DNA of 64,000 nucleotides from Chryseobacterium scophthalmum (GCF_900143185.1 NZ_FSRQ01000002.1:620001-684000); one strand, 5' to 3'. Positions 17,130-26,380 are shown, counted from the first letter of the stretch. Translations and numbers: made by a program. The notes: generated by a model from the letters alone, not told the origin.

Positions 17130-18242
17130 ATGCTTAAAATCGTAGACGGATATATCGTAAAAAAATACCTTGGAACATTTAGTTTCATGTTGATATTGCT
17201 GTCTATTGTGGTTTTGGTAATCGATGTTCAGCAGAAAATTCCCAGAATTGAAAAAGCAACTGAGATTGATCCTAAATTAGATTTAACGTACTTTCTTATT
17301 CATTTTTATCCTTATTGGATCATTAATTTGGTGATAACATTCTTGGCGATTCTTGTTTTTATATCGGTGATTTATTTTACCTCAAGAATGGCAAATAATA
17401 CCGAGATTGTTGCGATCATAAGCAGTGGCGCCAGTTTTCACAGATTTGCAAGGCCCTATTTGTTAACTTCTTTATTTATTGCCCTTATTTCTTTAACGGT
17501 GAATCATTTCGTTTTGCCTTGGGCAAATGTTAAGAAAAATCAGCTAGAAGCCTATACTTATAATGCCGCTGCTAAAGAGAAGATCCTTGGAACAGCTCCT
17601 GTTTCAGCTCAGCTCAGCAAAACGGAATATATTTTTATTAACTCCTGGAATAAAAGAGAAAAAAGAGGCTACGGATTTCTGTATCAGAAGTTTGATAAAG
17701 ACCGAAAACTCATTTATGAACTTAAAGCAACTGATGTTTTCTGGCAACAGGACAAAAAAAGTTTTGTGTTGAATAGTTATTTGGAAAAGACCATCAATAA
17801 AGATGATTCTGAAAAATTAGGACAGGGTTTTGAGTTGAAAAAAAATTACGGACAAGATCCTGAAGAACTGTTTCCAAACGAACTTTTAGGTCAAAATAAA
17901 GTGACTCCAGAGCTTATAAAATTCATTGAGCGTGAAAAAGATAAAGGAAACAGCAACCTGAATTCTCACCTGAATGAGCTGCATCAGCGTACTTCAATGC
18001 CGGTTTCAATTATTATTCTGACGTTTTTGGCGCTTTCTCTTTCATCACAAAAGAAAAGGGGAGGTTTAGGAATTAACCTTGCGATAGGGATTTCTCTGGC
18101 ATTTGTATTTGTATTCTCTTTTGAAGCTTTAAAAGTGGTTTCAGAGAACAAAAGTATGTCACCTGCATTGGCAATGTGGTTCCCGAATATTATATTCTTC
18201 CCGATTACTTTGTTTTTATATTTAAAACGAGCCAATCAATAA
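17130..18242 (+). CDS. LptF/LptG-family permease (YjgP/YjgQ)
   Basis: 370 residues. Three membrane helices at the N-terminus (about 15-37, 55-80, 103-125), a soluble beta-jellyroll middle (about 130-270), and three helices near the C-terminus (about 290-366). This is the layout of LptF/LptG, the inner-membrane subunits of the lipopolysaccharide exporter that pull LPS from the membrane with ATPase LptB. Which of the two it is cannot be decided. Its end overlaps the convergent birA gene by 7 bp. It lies 74 bp after tgt. Confidence 0.85.
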   Translation: MLKIVDGYIVKKYLGTFSFMLILLSIVVLVIDVQQKIPRIEKATEIDPKLDLTYFLIHFYPYWIINLVITFLAILVFISVIYFTSRMANNTEIVAIISSGASFHRFARPYLLTSLFIALISLTVNHFVLPWANVKKNQLEAYTYNAAAKEKILGTAPVSAQLSKTEYIFINSWNKREKRGYGFLYQKFDKDRKLIYELKATDVFWQQDKKSFVLNSYLEKTINKDDSEKLGQGFELKKNYGQDPEELFPNELLGQNKVTPELIKFIEREKDKGNSNLNSHLNELHQRTSMPVSIIILTFLALSLSSQKKRGGLGINLAIGISLAFVFVFSFEALKVVSENKSMSPALAMWFPNIIFFPITLFLYLKRANQ

Positions 18243-18952
18243 AGTAACTTAATTTCTTTGTGGTAGAAAGACTGTAATCCGGATTGCTCCATTTCTATCC
18301 AGATATTACCTTTTTCGTCAGCGTTTTTAATGATGCCATTTTGTCTTACATTGTCCAATTCGAAAACTGAAATTTCATCTTTTCTGAATAGGTTTGAATT
18401 AAACTGAGCCAAGATTTCTGCATGATCAGGAATATGGGTCAGCTTTTCAATTAAAAATAAATGCAGAGCTTCAGTAAATTGTTTTAAATTAAATCTTTTT
18501 CCTGTTTGCGTTAAAAGTGATCCTGCATTAGAAATTTCGTCAAATTTTTCTTGTAAAATGTTAATTCCTATTCCAATAACAAAATAGTTTTCCTGATTCA
18601 TTTTCTTCTTTTCAATCAGTATTCCGACAACTTTCTTATTTTTTACGATAATATCATTTGGCCATTTTATTTTTACTATCTTTTCAGTCAGATTGGCAAG
18701 ATAATTTTGTACAGCAATTGCGGTATAATAATTGAACAAGAAATCCGAGTGAATAGTGCATGAGGTTTTTACAGCCAATGTATAAGCTAGATTCTGTTCC
18801 GCTACTGATGTCCAGGAGTTTCCGTATTGTCCCCGTCCTTTTATTTGATTAAATGTGTAAAGACCAACAAAATTTGATTGCGGATAAAGTAAAACGTCAT
18901 TTATTTCGTCATTAGTAGAAGAACACGCATTGCGGTAAAATAGCTCACTCAT
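18236..18952 (-). CDS. birA: Biotin-[acetyl-CoA carboxylase] ligase
   Basis: 238 residues. It activates biotin as biotinyl-AMP and transfers it to the carboxyl carrier protein. The biotinyl-5'-AMP loop 'GRGQYGNSW' is at 39-47, and 'KIKWPNDIIV' with 'KVVGILIEKK' forms the active site. The N-terminal helix-turn-helix of E. coli BirA is absent, so this is the monofunctional class I type without repressor function. It converges with the LptF/G gene (7-bp overlap) and diverges from rsfS. Confidence 0.9.
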   Translation of the reverse strand: MSELFYRNACSSTNDEINDVLLYPQSNFVGLYTFNQIKGRGQYGNSWTSVAEQNLAYTLAVKTSCTIHSDFLFNYYTAIAVQNYLANLTEKIVKIKWPNDIIVKNKKVVGILIEKKKMNQENYFVIGIGINILQEKFDEISNAGSLLTQTGKRFNLKQFTEALHLFLIEKLTHIPDHAEILAQFNSNLFRKDEISVFELDNVRQNGIIKNADEKGNIWIEMEQSGLQSFYHKEIKLLY

Positions 18953-19011
18953 TTAAGAAAACTTTAAGACTTTAAAACCCTAAAAGTAAGGCTAAAGTAA
19001 AAGAAAAACAA

Positions 19012-19019
19012 TAAATTTG
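19012..19019 (+). promoter_or_regulatory. -7 promoter box of rsfS-ftsH
   Basis: TAAATTTG fits TAnnTTTG exactly and ends 19 bp before the rsfS start codon. No convincing -33 TTTG is visible. Confidence 0.5.
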
Positions 19020-19038
19020 CAGATTATAGTATATTTTA

Positions 19039-19407
19039 ATGAATAAAACAGCAGAAAAGCAAGCGCTAATAGATAAAATTGTAGAGGCAATTCAAGACGT
19101 AAAAGGTGAAGATATTATGATTTTTGACCTTACTAAAATCGAAAATTCAGTTGCAGAAACGTTTATAATTTGTAGCGGAAACTCAAATACACAAGTTTCG
19201 GCATTAGCGGGAAGTGTAGAAAAAAAGGTGAGAAACGATCTTCAAGACAGACCTTGGCATGTAGAAGGTACAGAAAATTCAATGTGGGTATTGGTAGATT
19301 ACGTTTCAGTGGTGGTGCATATTTTCCAGAAAGAAACTCGTGAATATTACGATATTGAAGAACTTTGGGGAGATGCAAAAATCACAAGGATAGAAAGTGA
19401 AGTATAA
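19039..19407 (+). CDS. rsfS: Ribosomal silencing factor RsfS
   Basis: 122 residues, the normal size. RsfS binds ribosomal protein uL14 and blocks subunit joining when nutrients are scarce. The family pattern is clear: 'KGEDIMIFDLTKIENSVAETFIICSG', then 'RPWHVEGTENSMWVLVDYVSVVVHIF' and 'REYYDIEELWGDA' near the end. It is 16 bp before ftsH on the same strand, an arrangement common in Bacteroidetes, and divergent from birA. Confidence 0.93.
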   Translation: MNKTAEKQALIDKIVEAIQDVKGEDIMIFDLTKIENSVAETFIICSGNSNTQVSALAGSVEKKVRNDLQDRPWHVEGTENSMWVLVDYVSVVVHIFQKETREYYDIEELWGDAKITRIESEV

Positions 19408-19423
19408 ATTTTAAAAGTAATAA

Positions 19424-21433
19424 ATGAATAATAAAGGATTTAACTGGTTTTTCCCTGTAATGATTATAGCACTTGTGCTATTTTTTATCGCCACTTCTAT
19501 GGGTGACAACAGTGCAAAATCGATCGATGAAGATTCGTTCTTCAAAGAGATGCAGGCTGGGAAAATTCAGAAAGTGTTGATAGACAAGCAAAAACAAAAT
19601 GCTGAAGTTTATCTAACGCAAGCTGCTAAAACGGAAACGGTAAAAACTCAGGATAAAAGTTCTAACCCATTCTCATCACTGGGAATGACTCCAAAAGCAG
19701 ATTATACACTTAAATATGGTGATTTACAGCTGTTTTTATCAAAGTTTGAAACTTTGAAAGCTGAGAATCCCGCATTAAAGACAACAAAAGATTATGCAGA
19801 AGGCGAAAGCCCTTTAATGAGTATTCTTATTCAGGCATTGATCTGGATTACAATTTTGGGTCTTTTTTATTTCATTCTTTTCAGAAAGATGGGCGGCGGT
19901 GGCGGTCCTGGTGGACAAATTTTCTCTATCGGAAAATCTAAAGCAAAACTTTTTGACGAAAAAGAAAAAATTCAAACAACATTTAAAGATGTTGCAGGTT
20001 TAGAAGGTGCAAAAGAAGAAGTGCAGGAAGTTGTAGACTTCTTGAAAAACTCTGAAAAATACACGAAATTAGGAGGTAAAATTCCTAAAGGAGTACTTCT
20101 GGTAGGACCTCCGGGAACGGGAAAAACTTTATTGGCAAAAGCTGTTGCTGGTGAAGCTAAAGTTCCTTTCTTCTCATTGTCAGGTTCAGATTTTGTTGAA
20201 ATGTTTGTTGGGGTAGGTGCTTCAAGAGTGAGAGATTTGTTTGCTCAGGCTAAAGCAAAATCTCCGGCAATTATCTTCATCGATGAGATTGATGCAATTG
20301 GTAGAGCAAGAGGTAAAAATAATTTCTCTGGCGGAAATGACGAAAGAGAAAATACTTTAAATCAGCTTCTTACAGAAATGGATGGTTTTGGTACCGATGT
20401 CAACGTTATTGTAATGGCAGCGACCAACAGAGCAGATATTTTAGATAAAGCATTAATGAGAGCAGGTCGTTTTGACCGTTCAGTTTATGTTGACCTTCCG
20501 GAATTGCATGAAAGAAGAGAGATTTTTGATGTTCATTTAAAGAAAATCAAATTAGACGAAAATATAGACAGAGAGTTTTTATCTAAGCAAACTCCTGGTT
20601 TCAGTGGAGCAGATATTGCAAATGTTTGTAACGAAGCAGCACTTATTGCAGCGAGAAACAGCCACGAGTCGGTTACTAAACAAGATTTCCTTGATGCGGT
20701 AGACAGAATCATCGGTGGTCTTGAAAAGAAAAATATGGCAATCAAGCCTTCTGAGAAAAGAAGGGTGGCCTTCCACGAAGCAGGTCATGCAACAATTTCT
20801 TGGTTGGTAGAGCACGCTTCACCGCTTCTAAAAGTAACCATAGTTCCGAGAGGAAGATCTTTAGGAGCAGCTTGGTATCTTCCGGAAGAAAGACAATTGT
20901 CTACTACTGAGCAGATGTTAGACGAAATGTGTGCTACTTTAGGAGGAAGAGCTGCAGAGCAGGTAATCTTTGATAATATTTCTACAGGTGCCCTTTCTGA
21001 TCTTGAAACAGTGACGAAAAGAGCTCAGGCAATGGTAACAATCTACGGTCTAAGCCCGAATATTGGGAATATTTCTTATTACGACAGCTCAGGTCAGTCT
21101 GAATATAGTTTCGGGAAACCTTATTCTGAAGCAACAGCCTCAAAGATTGATGCAGAAATTAAAGGCATTATAGAAAACCAATATGAGAGAGCGGTAAGAA
21201 TTCTTACTGATAATAAAGATAAGCTGAATGCTTTAGCAAATAAACTGTTAGAGAAAGAGGTTATCTTCCGTGAAGATTTGGAAGAGATTTTCGGTCAAAG
21301 AGCTTGGGATCCTGAGTTGACAGAAAAACCGGTGACCAATACAATTCCTATTCTTGAAAAAGAAGAAGAGCAACCGAGCGAAGAACTGAAGGATAGTGAA
21401 ATTCAGGCTCCTGAAAGTTCAAGTCAAATCTAA
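19424..21433 (+). CDS. ftsH: ATP-dependent zinc metalloprotease FtsH
   Basis: 669 residues. Membrane helices at about 8-25 and 131-153 flank a periplasmic domain. The AAA module has Walker A 'GPPGTGKT' (228-235), Walker B 'IIFIDEID' (283-290) and the second region of homology around 335-352. The protease has the zinc motif HEAGH at 451-455 and the third ligand Asp526 in '[11 protein letters not shown]'. FtsH degrades misassembled membrane proteins and regulatory substrates. It follows rsfS closely and is closed by a terminator, so the LUD-cdsA-psd genes after it have their own promoter. Confidence 0.96.
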   Translation: MNNKGFNWFFPVMIIALVLFFIATSMGDNSAKSIDEDSFFKEMQAGKIQKVLIDKQKQNAEVYLTQAAKTETVKTQDKSSNPFSSLGMTPKADYTLKYGDLQLFLSKFETLKAENPALKTTKDYAEGESPLMSILIQALIWITILGLFYFILFRKMGGGGGPGGQIFSIGKSKAKLFDEKEKIQTTFKDVAGLEGAKEEVQEVVDFLKNSEKYTKLGGKIPKGVLLVGPPGTGKTLLAKAVAGEAKVPFFSLSGSDFVEMFVGVGASRVRDLFAQAKAKSPAIIFIDEIDAIGRARGKNNFSGGNDERENTLNQLLTEMDGFGTDVNVIVMAATNRADILDKALMRAGRFDRSVYVDLPELHERREIFDVHLKKIKLDENIDREFLSKQTPGFSGADIANVCNEAALIAARNSHESVTKQDFLDAVDRIIGGLEKKNMAIKPSEKRRVAFHEAGHATISWLVEHASPLLKVTIVPRGRSLGAAWYLPEERQLSTTEQMLDEMCATLGGRAAEQVIFDNISTGALSDLETVTKRAQAMVTIYGLSPNIGNISYYDSSGQSEYSFGKPYSEATASKIDAEIKGIIENQYERAVRILTDNKDKLNALANKLLEKEVIFREDLEEIFGQRAWDPELTEKPVTNTIPILEKEEEQPSEELKDSEIQAPESSSQI

Positions 21434-21461
21434 GAATATCCTTATTGGATTTAAAATAACT

Positions 21462-21492
21462 CCCGGCAAATAAATCTATTTGTCGGGTTTTT
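21462..21492 (+). terminator. Intrinsic terminator of ftsH
   Basis: An 11-bp stem (21462-21472 with 21477-21487, one G-U pair) and a 4-nt loop, followed by a T-run. Confidence 0.8.
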
Positions 21493-21536
21493 TGTTATTT
21501 AAACTATATTCTTAGACGAATTATAATTATATTTTC

Positions 21537-21544
21537 TATTTTTG
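21537..21544 (+). promoter_or_regulatory. -7 promoter box of the LUD-cdsA-psd genes
   Basis: TATTTTTG is an exact TAnnTTTG match 28 bp before the TTG start of the LUD gene. Confidence 0.55.
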
Positions 21545-21572
21545 TATAGAAGTTGACTAAAAATATACTAAG

Positions 21573-22154
21573 TTGAGTTTATTTAAAAGAATTGTAAGCA
21601 GACTTACCAACCAGCCAGAAGATGATGAGAAGCAGAGCCTGGAAAAGCTTGGAGATTCGCTGAAAAATGCAGATCTCGACTATAAGTTTGCGCAATTATT
21701 TACGCATTCTGGTGGCTTTTTCAACTATTGCGCAGATGAGGCAGAAGCATTGCAGACCTTGAACCAGATTTTGAAAATCGAGGGGATTAACTCTGTTTTT
21801 TGCTGTGATAAAGATCTTCAGGGATTTTTGAACGTAATTAAAATAAATAATACGCCCGAGCTGGAATCGCGTAACGATGCCGCTTTTATATCATGCGAAT
21901 ACCTTATTGCGTACGACGGCAGAATCATGCTTTCGCACAATAACATTCTGCATTATCATTCTTCAAGACTGCCCGGTAAAATAATTATTATGGCAAATGT
22001 TTCTCAGATCGTCAATAATCTGAATGACGCGATGGGCAAGATCAAACGTACCGGAAACATCAAAAACCTTACTTCAATCAGCGGAAATCACTCTAAGCTG
22101 GATGCTGCTGCAAACAATAATACGAAGCTATTTTTACTTTTACTGGAAGATTAG
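21573..22154 (+). CDS. LUD-domain (LutC-like) protein
   Basis: 193 residues read from a TTG codon at 21573; no ATG occurs in a suitable place. The LUD domain is seen from 'LFTHSGGFFNYCADEAEALQTLNQIL' to 'IIMANVSQIVNNLNDAMGKIKR'. LUD proteins include LutC, part of the lactate-utilisation enzyme, but this one stands alone without LutA or LutB and next to phospholipid genes. That setting (ftsH, LUD, cdsA, psd) suggests a different, unknown role. It is 23 bp before cdsA and probably cotranscribed. Confidence 0.78.
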   Translation: MSLFKRIVSRLTNQPEDDEKQSLEKLGDSLKNADLDYKFAQLFTHSGGFFNYCADEAEALQTLNQILKIEGINSVFCCDKDLQGFLNVIKINNTPELESRNDAAFISCEYLIAYDGRIMLSHNNILHYHSSRLPGKIIIMANVSQIVNNLNDAMGKIKRTGNIKNLTSISGNHSKLDAAANNNTKLFLLLLED

Positions 22155-22177
22155 CATCGCTTTCTAAATTTTAAATT

Positions 22178-23050
22178 TTGGACAAAAATCTTATTCAGAG
22201 AACGCTTTCAGGGCTGGTTTATGTAGCCGTAATATTTCTTTGTGCAACACCTTTTGGTGCGCAATTGCTAGATTCGGTTTCTCCCGGTCTCGTTCAGCAG
22301 CAATATTTGTATTATGGTTTAATAAGCTTTCTTTTGCTGGTTGGAACATGGGAATGTATGAAAATTATGAAATTCGGAGACGGCTACGAAAAGTGGATTG
22401 TTTTTCCATTAGTCATTTTTATTTTCTATGTTTTCTCTAAACGATATTTCCAGCACGGATTTTATTTTGACTTCAGGCTGTCGGAAATCTTGGCAATTTC
22501 ATTAACTCTTATTGCGGTAATTACTTTATTTAAATTCTCAAACGAACTTTATATCGACAGCGGAAAACTTATTTTTACAGTAATCTATGTCGCTTTACCG
22601 TTTTCTTTTGCCTTAGGTTTGCCTAAATATTCTTCTATTGAAAATACTTTTTCACTGGAAGTTATTTTCTTATTTATTTTAATTTGGAGTAGCGATACCT
22701 TTGCTTATCTCGTTGGGAAATTCTTCGGAAAACATAAAATGGCACCAAAAATTTCACCCAAAAAAACCTGGGAAGGTTATATCGGAGGTGTTGTTTTAAC
22801 ATTGGTACTTTCATATTTCGTTGAGCAGTATCAACCACAGCTTCGCGGAAATTGGATGGTTGTAGGTTTTCTGATTGCTGCATTTGCACCTTTGGGAGAT
22901 CTGGTAGAAAGTCAGCTGAAAAGAAATTTTGGCGTAAAAGACAGCGGAAACATCATTCCGGGGCACGGTGGAGTATTAGATAGGTTAGACAGTTTTTTAA
23001 TTTGTGTTCCTGTCGTATATTTGTACTTTATTTTAGAAAAATTTATTTAA
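22178..23050 (+). CDS. cdsA: Phosphatidate cytidylyltransferase
   Basis: 290 residues from a TTG start at 22178; the first Met inside is too far in. About eight membrane helices. The family signature near the C-terminus is present: 'KKTWEGYIGG', 'DLVESQLKRNFGVKDSG', 'IPGHGGVLDRLDS'. It makes CDP-diacylglycerol from phosphatidic acid and CTP at the inner membrane, the branch point for phosphatidylethanolamine. psd, which makes that lipid, follows 63 bp later on the same strand. Confidence 0.93.
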   Translation: MDKNLIQRTLSGLVYVAVIFLCATPFGAQLLDSVSPGLVQQQYLYYGLISFLLLVGTWECMKIMKFGDGYEKWIVFPLVIFIFYVFSKRYFQHGFYFDFRLSEILAISLTLIAVITLFKFSNELYIDSGKLIFTVIYVALPFSFALGLPKYSSIENTFSLEVIFLFILIWSSDTFAYLVGKFFGKHKMAPKISPKKTWEGYIGGVVLTLVLSYFVEQYQPQLRGNWMVVGFLIAAFAPLGDLVESQLKRNFGVKDSGNIIPGHGGVLDRLDSFLICVPVVYLYFILEKFI

Positions 23051-23113
23051 ACTTATATTACTGTTATACTTCGGAAACTTCGTTGCTTATAACAAACAAC
23101 AATTAGTATCATT

Positions 23114-23767
23114 ATGAAATTACATAAAGAGTCGAAAGGAACCATCACGGTAGCGTCTATACTTTTCGCAATTATTGCTGCGGCATCTATTTATTTTCTT
23201 GAAATGTGGTCGCTTTTGATTATCATACCATTATTGGTTATTTACAGTTTGGTATTTTGGTTCTTCAGAGTTCCGAACCGTGATATTTTAGATCACGTAG
23301 AAAATGTAATTGCTCCGGTTGATGGAAAAGTAGTGATGATTAAAGAAGTAGAAGAGGATGAATTCATCAAAGGAAAGGCAATTCAGGTTTCTATCTTTAT
23401 GTCTCCACTGAATGTTCATATTTGTAGATATCCCGTTTCTGGAGATGTAATTTATAAAAAATATCATCCTGGGAAATACTTGGTTGCATGGCACGAAAAA
23501 TCGTCTACAGAAAATGAAAGAACGACTGTTGCCGTACAAAGTTTAACCAATCATAAAGTTGTTTTTAGGCAGATTGCTGGATATGTAGCTAGAAGAATTG
23601 TTTTCTATTGTAATGAAGGGGATGCTGCAAAAGCGGGTCATGAGTTTGGATTCATTAAATTCGGTTCTAGAATGGATGTTTTCTTGCCACTCGATACTGA
23701 GATTATCTGTAAAATAGGTGATATTACCAAAGGTGGGATCGATGTGATTGCAAAAATGAGAGATTAA
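23114..23767 (+). CDS. psd: Phosphatidylserine decarboxylase proenzyme (short, PSD-A type)
   Basis: 217 residues, the length of the short PSD-A class. Two N-terminal membrane helices (about 13-50) anchor it. 'APVDGKV' (Asp70), 'SPLNVHICR' (His102) and the self-cleavage site Gly184-Ser185 in 'KFGSRMDVFLP' make the conserved Asp-His-Ser set. The Ser becomes the pyruvoyl group. It forms phosphatidylethanolamine from phosphatidylserine and stands directly after cdsA. A strong terminator follows. Confidence 0.93.
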   Translation: MKLHKESKGTITVASILFAIIAAASIYFLEMWSLLIIIPLLVIYSLVFWFFRVPNRDILDHVENVIAPVDGKVVMIKEVEEDEFIKGKAIQVSIFMSPLNVHICRYPVSGDVIYKKYHPGKYLVAWHEKSSTENERTTVAVQSLTNHKVVFRQIAGYVARRIVFYCNEGDAAKAGHEFGFIKFGSRMDVFLPLDTEIICKIGDITKGGIDVIAKMRD

Positions 23768-23785
23768 TATTTAATGAAAATATAT

Positions 23786-23816
23786 AAAGACCGTTTCGAG
23801 AGAGACGGTCTTTTTT
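23786..23816 (+). terminator. Intrinsic terminator of psd
   Basis: A 12-bp stem (23786-23797 with 23802-23813, one wobble pair) followed by a T-run. Confidence 0.8.
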
Positions 23817-23962
23817 GTTTCAAATAAATCATGATATTTTTATTGAATCGAAATCAAAAATAAAAATACATTGCTATTGTGATACTCATTTAATACTTTG
23901 ATGCTTGTAAATAATTTTTTAGGTTGTAGTTTTGATGCGAAATCAAAAATCTAATTTTTTAA

Positions 23963-25291
23963 ATGAAAAAAATTCTACTTCCTTTAATGGTCTTCACAGG
24001 ACTATTTAAAATGTATGCTCAAACCAATATCAATGTATTTTCTCAAATCGTCTTTTATGACGGATATGCATCGAATGTATCTAACCCGGTTCCTGCAAAT
24101 ACGATAAGACTTGCCAATTACAGATATGCTAAAAAACTTACAGATGCTGAACTGAATTCTTTTCAGAATAAAATTACGATGAATGTTACCATCGGCGCAT
24201 TGTGTGATAATTATGACAGAATTGGAGGTGTACACATAGCGTTAGTTCCAAAAAATCAATTGACTTATTCTTTAAGTGATACAAATGTCAAAAGAATTGA
24301 AATTGGAAGATATATTACTCCTTTTATGAATAAAAATATTTCTCCAACTTCGGTTCCTTATACCTATAATGTTGATAATTTGTATTCTATTTTCAGTAAT
24401 ACGACTTTAAGAAATGCCTATGATATTTATGTAGAGCTTGATGTTTTTGGAGTTCCTTATGCTGCAAATACGCAAGTTGCGGGTTGTTCAGGAAGAAATG
24501 ATGTCTTTGCCGGAACGCTTGATTTTGTTACTTCTAATGATCCTGCAATCACCACTTCTTACAATAATTTACTTCCGTTATTAGATTCAAACGAACTGAA
24601 TAATTATAATAATACAGACCAACCCGGACAAACGGTTAGATTGGTTAATTTTAATTTAAACCAAAGTACAGACAATGCAAAGTTTTTTATTATTTCTACA
24701 CCGCATGGAGCAGGTTCTGGTGGTGAAGAATACATAAGAAGACAAAACTTTGTTTCTTTAGACAATACTCAGGTTTTAACGTTTACACCGGGAGGAAAAT
24801 CTTGTGAACCCTACAGAATGTATAACACACAAGGAAACGGTATTTATGGAGCAAACGCGCAAAGTCAGTCTTGGTGGACATCGTGGAACAACTGGTGTCC
24901 CGGAGATTCTGTACCTATTCGAAGCTTTACTACACCTACACTTTCAAATGGAAGTCATACTTTGAAATATGAAGTTCCTGCCGCTGTTTTCAACGGACAA
25001 GACGGTAGAGTAGTGCTTTCTATTTATATGCAAAGCAACAATCAGTTGTTATCTGTAAAAGATATTTCTACGGTTGATGTTTCTATTTTTCCTAATCCTA
25101 CTGCAGATTTTGTGAATATCAGATCCGATAAAAAAGTAAGAAATGTAATTATTTACTCACTTGATGGAAGAAGATTGAATGAAACTAAAGATTCTAAAAT
25201 TGACTTATCGGCTTATCCATCCGGAAATTATTTGTTAGATATTACATTGGAAGGTGGAACTCAGTTTAAGCATAGGGTCATTAAAAGGTAG
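23963..25291 (+). CDS. Secreted PNGase F-like peptide-N-glycosidase with T9SS type A sorting domain
   Basis: 442 residues. Signal peptide 1-19 or so (ends MYAQ). The middle resembles the two beta-sandwich domains of PNGase F, which removes N-glycans from Asn. Suggested equivalents: Asp85-Arg86 in 'CDNYDRIGG' for Asp60-Arg61, Glu159 in 'IYVELDVFG' for Glu118, and Glu256 in 'GSGGEEYIRR' for Glu206; 'EIGRYITPF' and 'WCPGDSVPIR' also match. The alignment was made by eye. The C-terminal 70 residues ('VDVSIFPNPTADFVNI' to 'RVIKR') are a T9SS type A domain, so it is exported to the surface or medium. Monocistronic, with its own terminator. Overall sequence is divergent from PNGase F, so activity is uncertain. 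Confidence 0.75.
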   Translation: MKKILLPLMVFTGLFKMYAQTNINVFSQIVFYDGYASNVSNPVPANTIRLANYRYAKKLTDAELNSFQNKITMNVTIGALCDNYDRIGGVHIALVPKNQLTYSLSDTNVKRIEIGRYITPFMNKNISPTSVPYTYNVDNLYSIFSNTTLRNAYDIYVELDVFGVPYAANTQVAGCSGRNDVFAGTLDFVTSNDPAITTSYNNLLPLLDSNELNNYNNTDQPGQTVRLVNFNLNQSTDNAKFFIISTPHGAGSGGEEYIRRQNFVSLDNTQVLTFTPGGKSCEPYRMYNTQGNGIYGANAQSQSWWTSWNNWCPGDSVPIRSFTTPTLSNGSHTLKYEVPAAVFNGQDGRVVLSIYMQSNNQLLSVKDISTVDVSIFPNPTADFVNIRSDKKVRNVIIYSLDGRRLNETKDSKIDLSAYPSGNYLLDITLEGGTQFKHRVIKR

Positions 25292-25312
25292 TTTAAACAT
25301 TCATTATAACAG

Positions 25313-25343
25313 AAAAGAGAAACCAATTGGTTTCTCTTTTTAT
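25313..25343. terminator. Bidirectional intrinsic terminator
   Basis: A perfect 12-bp stem (25313-25324 and 25329-25340) with AATT loop and T-run. It lies between the PNGase F-like gene and the convergent XRE regulator. Confidence 0.8.
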
Positions 25344-25434
25344 TTGATTATTTTGTGTTATTAGTATTTTTTAATCTATCACAATAAAACATATCTTTTG
25401 TCATTTTCAGTTTGTTTTGCTGAGCATTGTTTAT

Positions 25435-25794
25435 CTATTTTTGTTTAGATTTTAAGAGCTTGATTTCTTCTAAAAGATCAGAATTCTCTTTTTCTAACTT
25501 TTCAATATACTTTTTCTGGATTTCTAAGAAAAAGTCTGGAATATTAGAAAAAGTAATATTTCTTTTAGGATAATCATTAAATGATTGAAATGAAAACTTA
25601 GTTTCATTATTCTTAATGTCCTTTACAGAAACTTCAAGAGCATCTGCAAGCTTTTGCCACTCTTCGTCGTGTATTCCTATTTCACCACGTTCTTTTCTAG
25701 AATAGTTAGATGGATCTGTAGATAGTATTTTTGCCATTTTTTCCTGAGAGAGACCTCTTTGCTTGCGTAAAATTTTTAATTTTTCTTGTACCAT
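25435..25794 (-). CDS. XRE-family helix-turn-helix regulator
   Basis: 119 residues. A Cro/C1-type HTH at about 5-60: 'LKILRKQRGLSQEKMAKILSTDPSNYSRKE' split over helices 1-3. The C-terminal part is a Glu/Lys-rich helix ('YIEKLEKENSDLLEEIKLL') that probably dimerises as a coiled coil. It is divergent from the 89-aa secreted protein and the GLPGLI genes, and the space between holds repeated TTTACA...TTGCA sites, so it may control both directions. This is inference. Confidence 0.85.
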   Translation of the reverse strand: MVQEKLKILRKQRGLSQEKMAKILSTDPSNYSRKERGEIGIHDEEWQKLADALEVSVKDIKNNETKFSFQSFNDYPKRNITFSNIPDFFLEIQKKYIEKLEKENSDLLEEIKLLKSKQK

Positions 25795-25830
25795 TTTGTG
25801 TGTTTTTATTATTTGTAAATATGTGAAATT

Positions 25831-25867
25831 TTTACATGTATTGCAATAAATTTACAATAAAATTGCA
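25831..25867. promoter_or_regulatory. Two direct repeats TTTACA(n)TTGCA, candidate XRE operators
   Basis: TTTACA followed by TTGCA occurs at 25831-25845 and again at 25851-25867. The two start exactly 20 bp apart, about two helical turns. A third, inverted copy (TTGCA partner reading TGCAA...TGTAAA) lies at 25962-25975. They sit just upstream of the XRE start. Binding is inferred. Confidence 0.4.
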
Positions 25868-25981
25868 TATTTTTTTAATTATTTTAAGTAAATTATTTTT
25901 AGTTTTGAAATATGAAGAAAATAAAAATTCTTTAGATATTTAAGTTTTTGTATGTGTACAATGCAAAAATGTAAATATAAA

Positions 25982-25993
25982 TGCTGATCAGCA
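25982..25993. promoter_or_regulatory. Perfect 12-bp palindrome TGCTGATCAGCA
   Basis: A perfect dyad between the XRE gene and the 89-aa gene, 57 bp before the latter's start codon. No T-run follows, so it is more likely a protein-binding site than a terminator. Confidence 0.35.
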
Positions 25994-26050
25994 AACCCTA
26001 TGTCGGGGATTATATGACAAATTGAGTTACAAAATTTTAAATCAAAAAAC

Positions 26051-26320
26051 ATGAAAAAACTAATTTTCGGTGCTGTTACAGCACTTCTTATTTCAGGAAC
26101 CGTGTTCGCTAACGAAACGACTAAAGATTCTAAAAAAGCAGATCAACCTGAACAGGTTGTACGAACTTATTGTAAAATTACTATTGTTACAACACATTCA
26201 AATGGGACTAAAAGTTATGATACAACATATTATGAGGTGTCAAGTGGCGAGGCAGGAGCAAAACAATGTGATAAGATTAAGAAAAATGTTCAAGCTTCTT
26301 TGTCGGTAGCGACAGATTAA
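26051..26320 (+). CDS. Small secreted protein of unknown function, 89 aa
   Basis: No family recognised. A clear signal peptide 'MKKLIFGAVTALLISGTVFA' is followed by a Lys/Asp-rich stretch and a short domain with two Cys (in 'RTYCKITIV' and 'AKQCDKIKK') that could form a disulfide in the periplasm. A real gene is supported by the signal peptide, the long hairpin directly after it and its place across from the XRE regulator. It may belong with the GLPGLI genes that follow, although the hairpin separates them. Confidence 0.7.
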   Translation: MKKLIFGAVTALLISGTVFANETTKDSKKADQPEQVVRTYCKITIVTTHSNGTKSYDTTYYEVSSGEAGAKQCDKIKKNVQASLSVATD

Positions 26321-26338
26321 GCTAAAAGCTATTATTCT

Positions 26339-26380
26339 GAGTTTCCTTTTGTGAATAAATTCATTAAAGGAAACTCTTTT
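26339..26380 (+). terminator. Intrinsic terminator (long hairpin)
   Basis: An 11-bp outer stem (26339-26349 and 26366-26376) with a second inner stem (26352-26356 and 26359-26363), followed by TTTT. Confidence 0.7.

Noticed and set aside
25982..25993. Considered the 12-bp palindrome as a terminator
   Set aside because: No T-run follows and there is no gene ending next to it.
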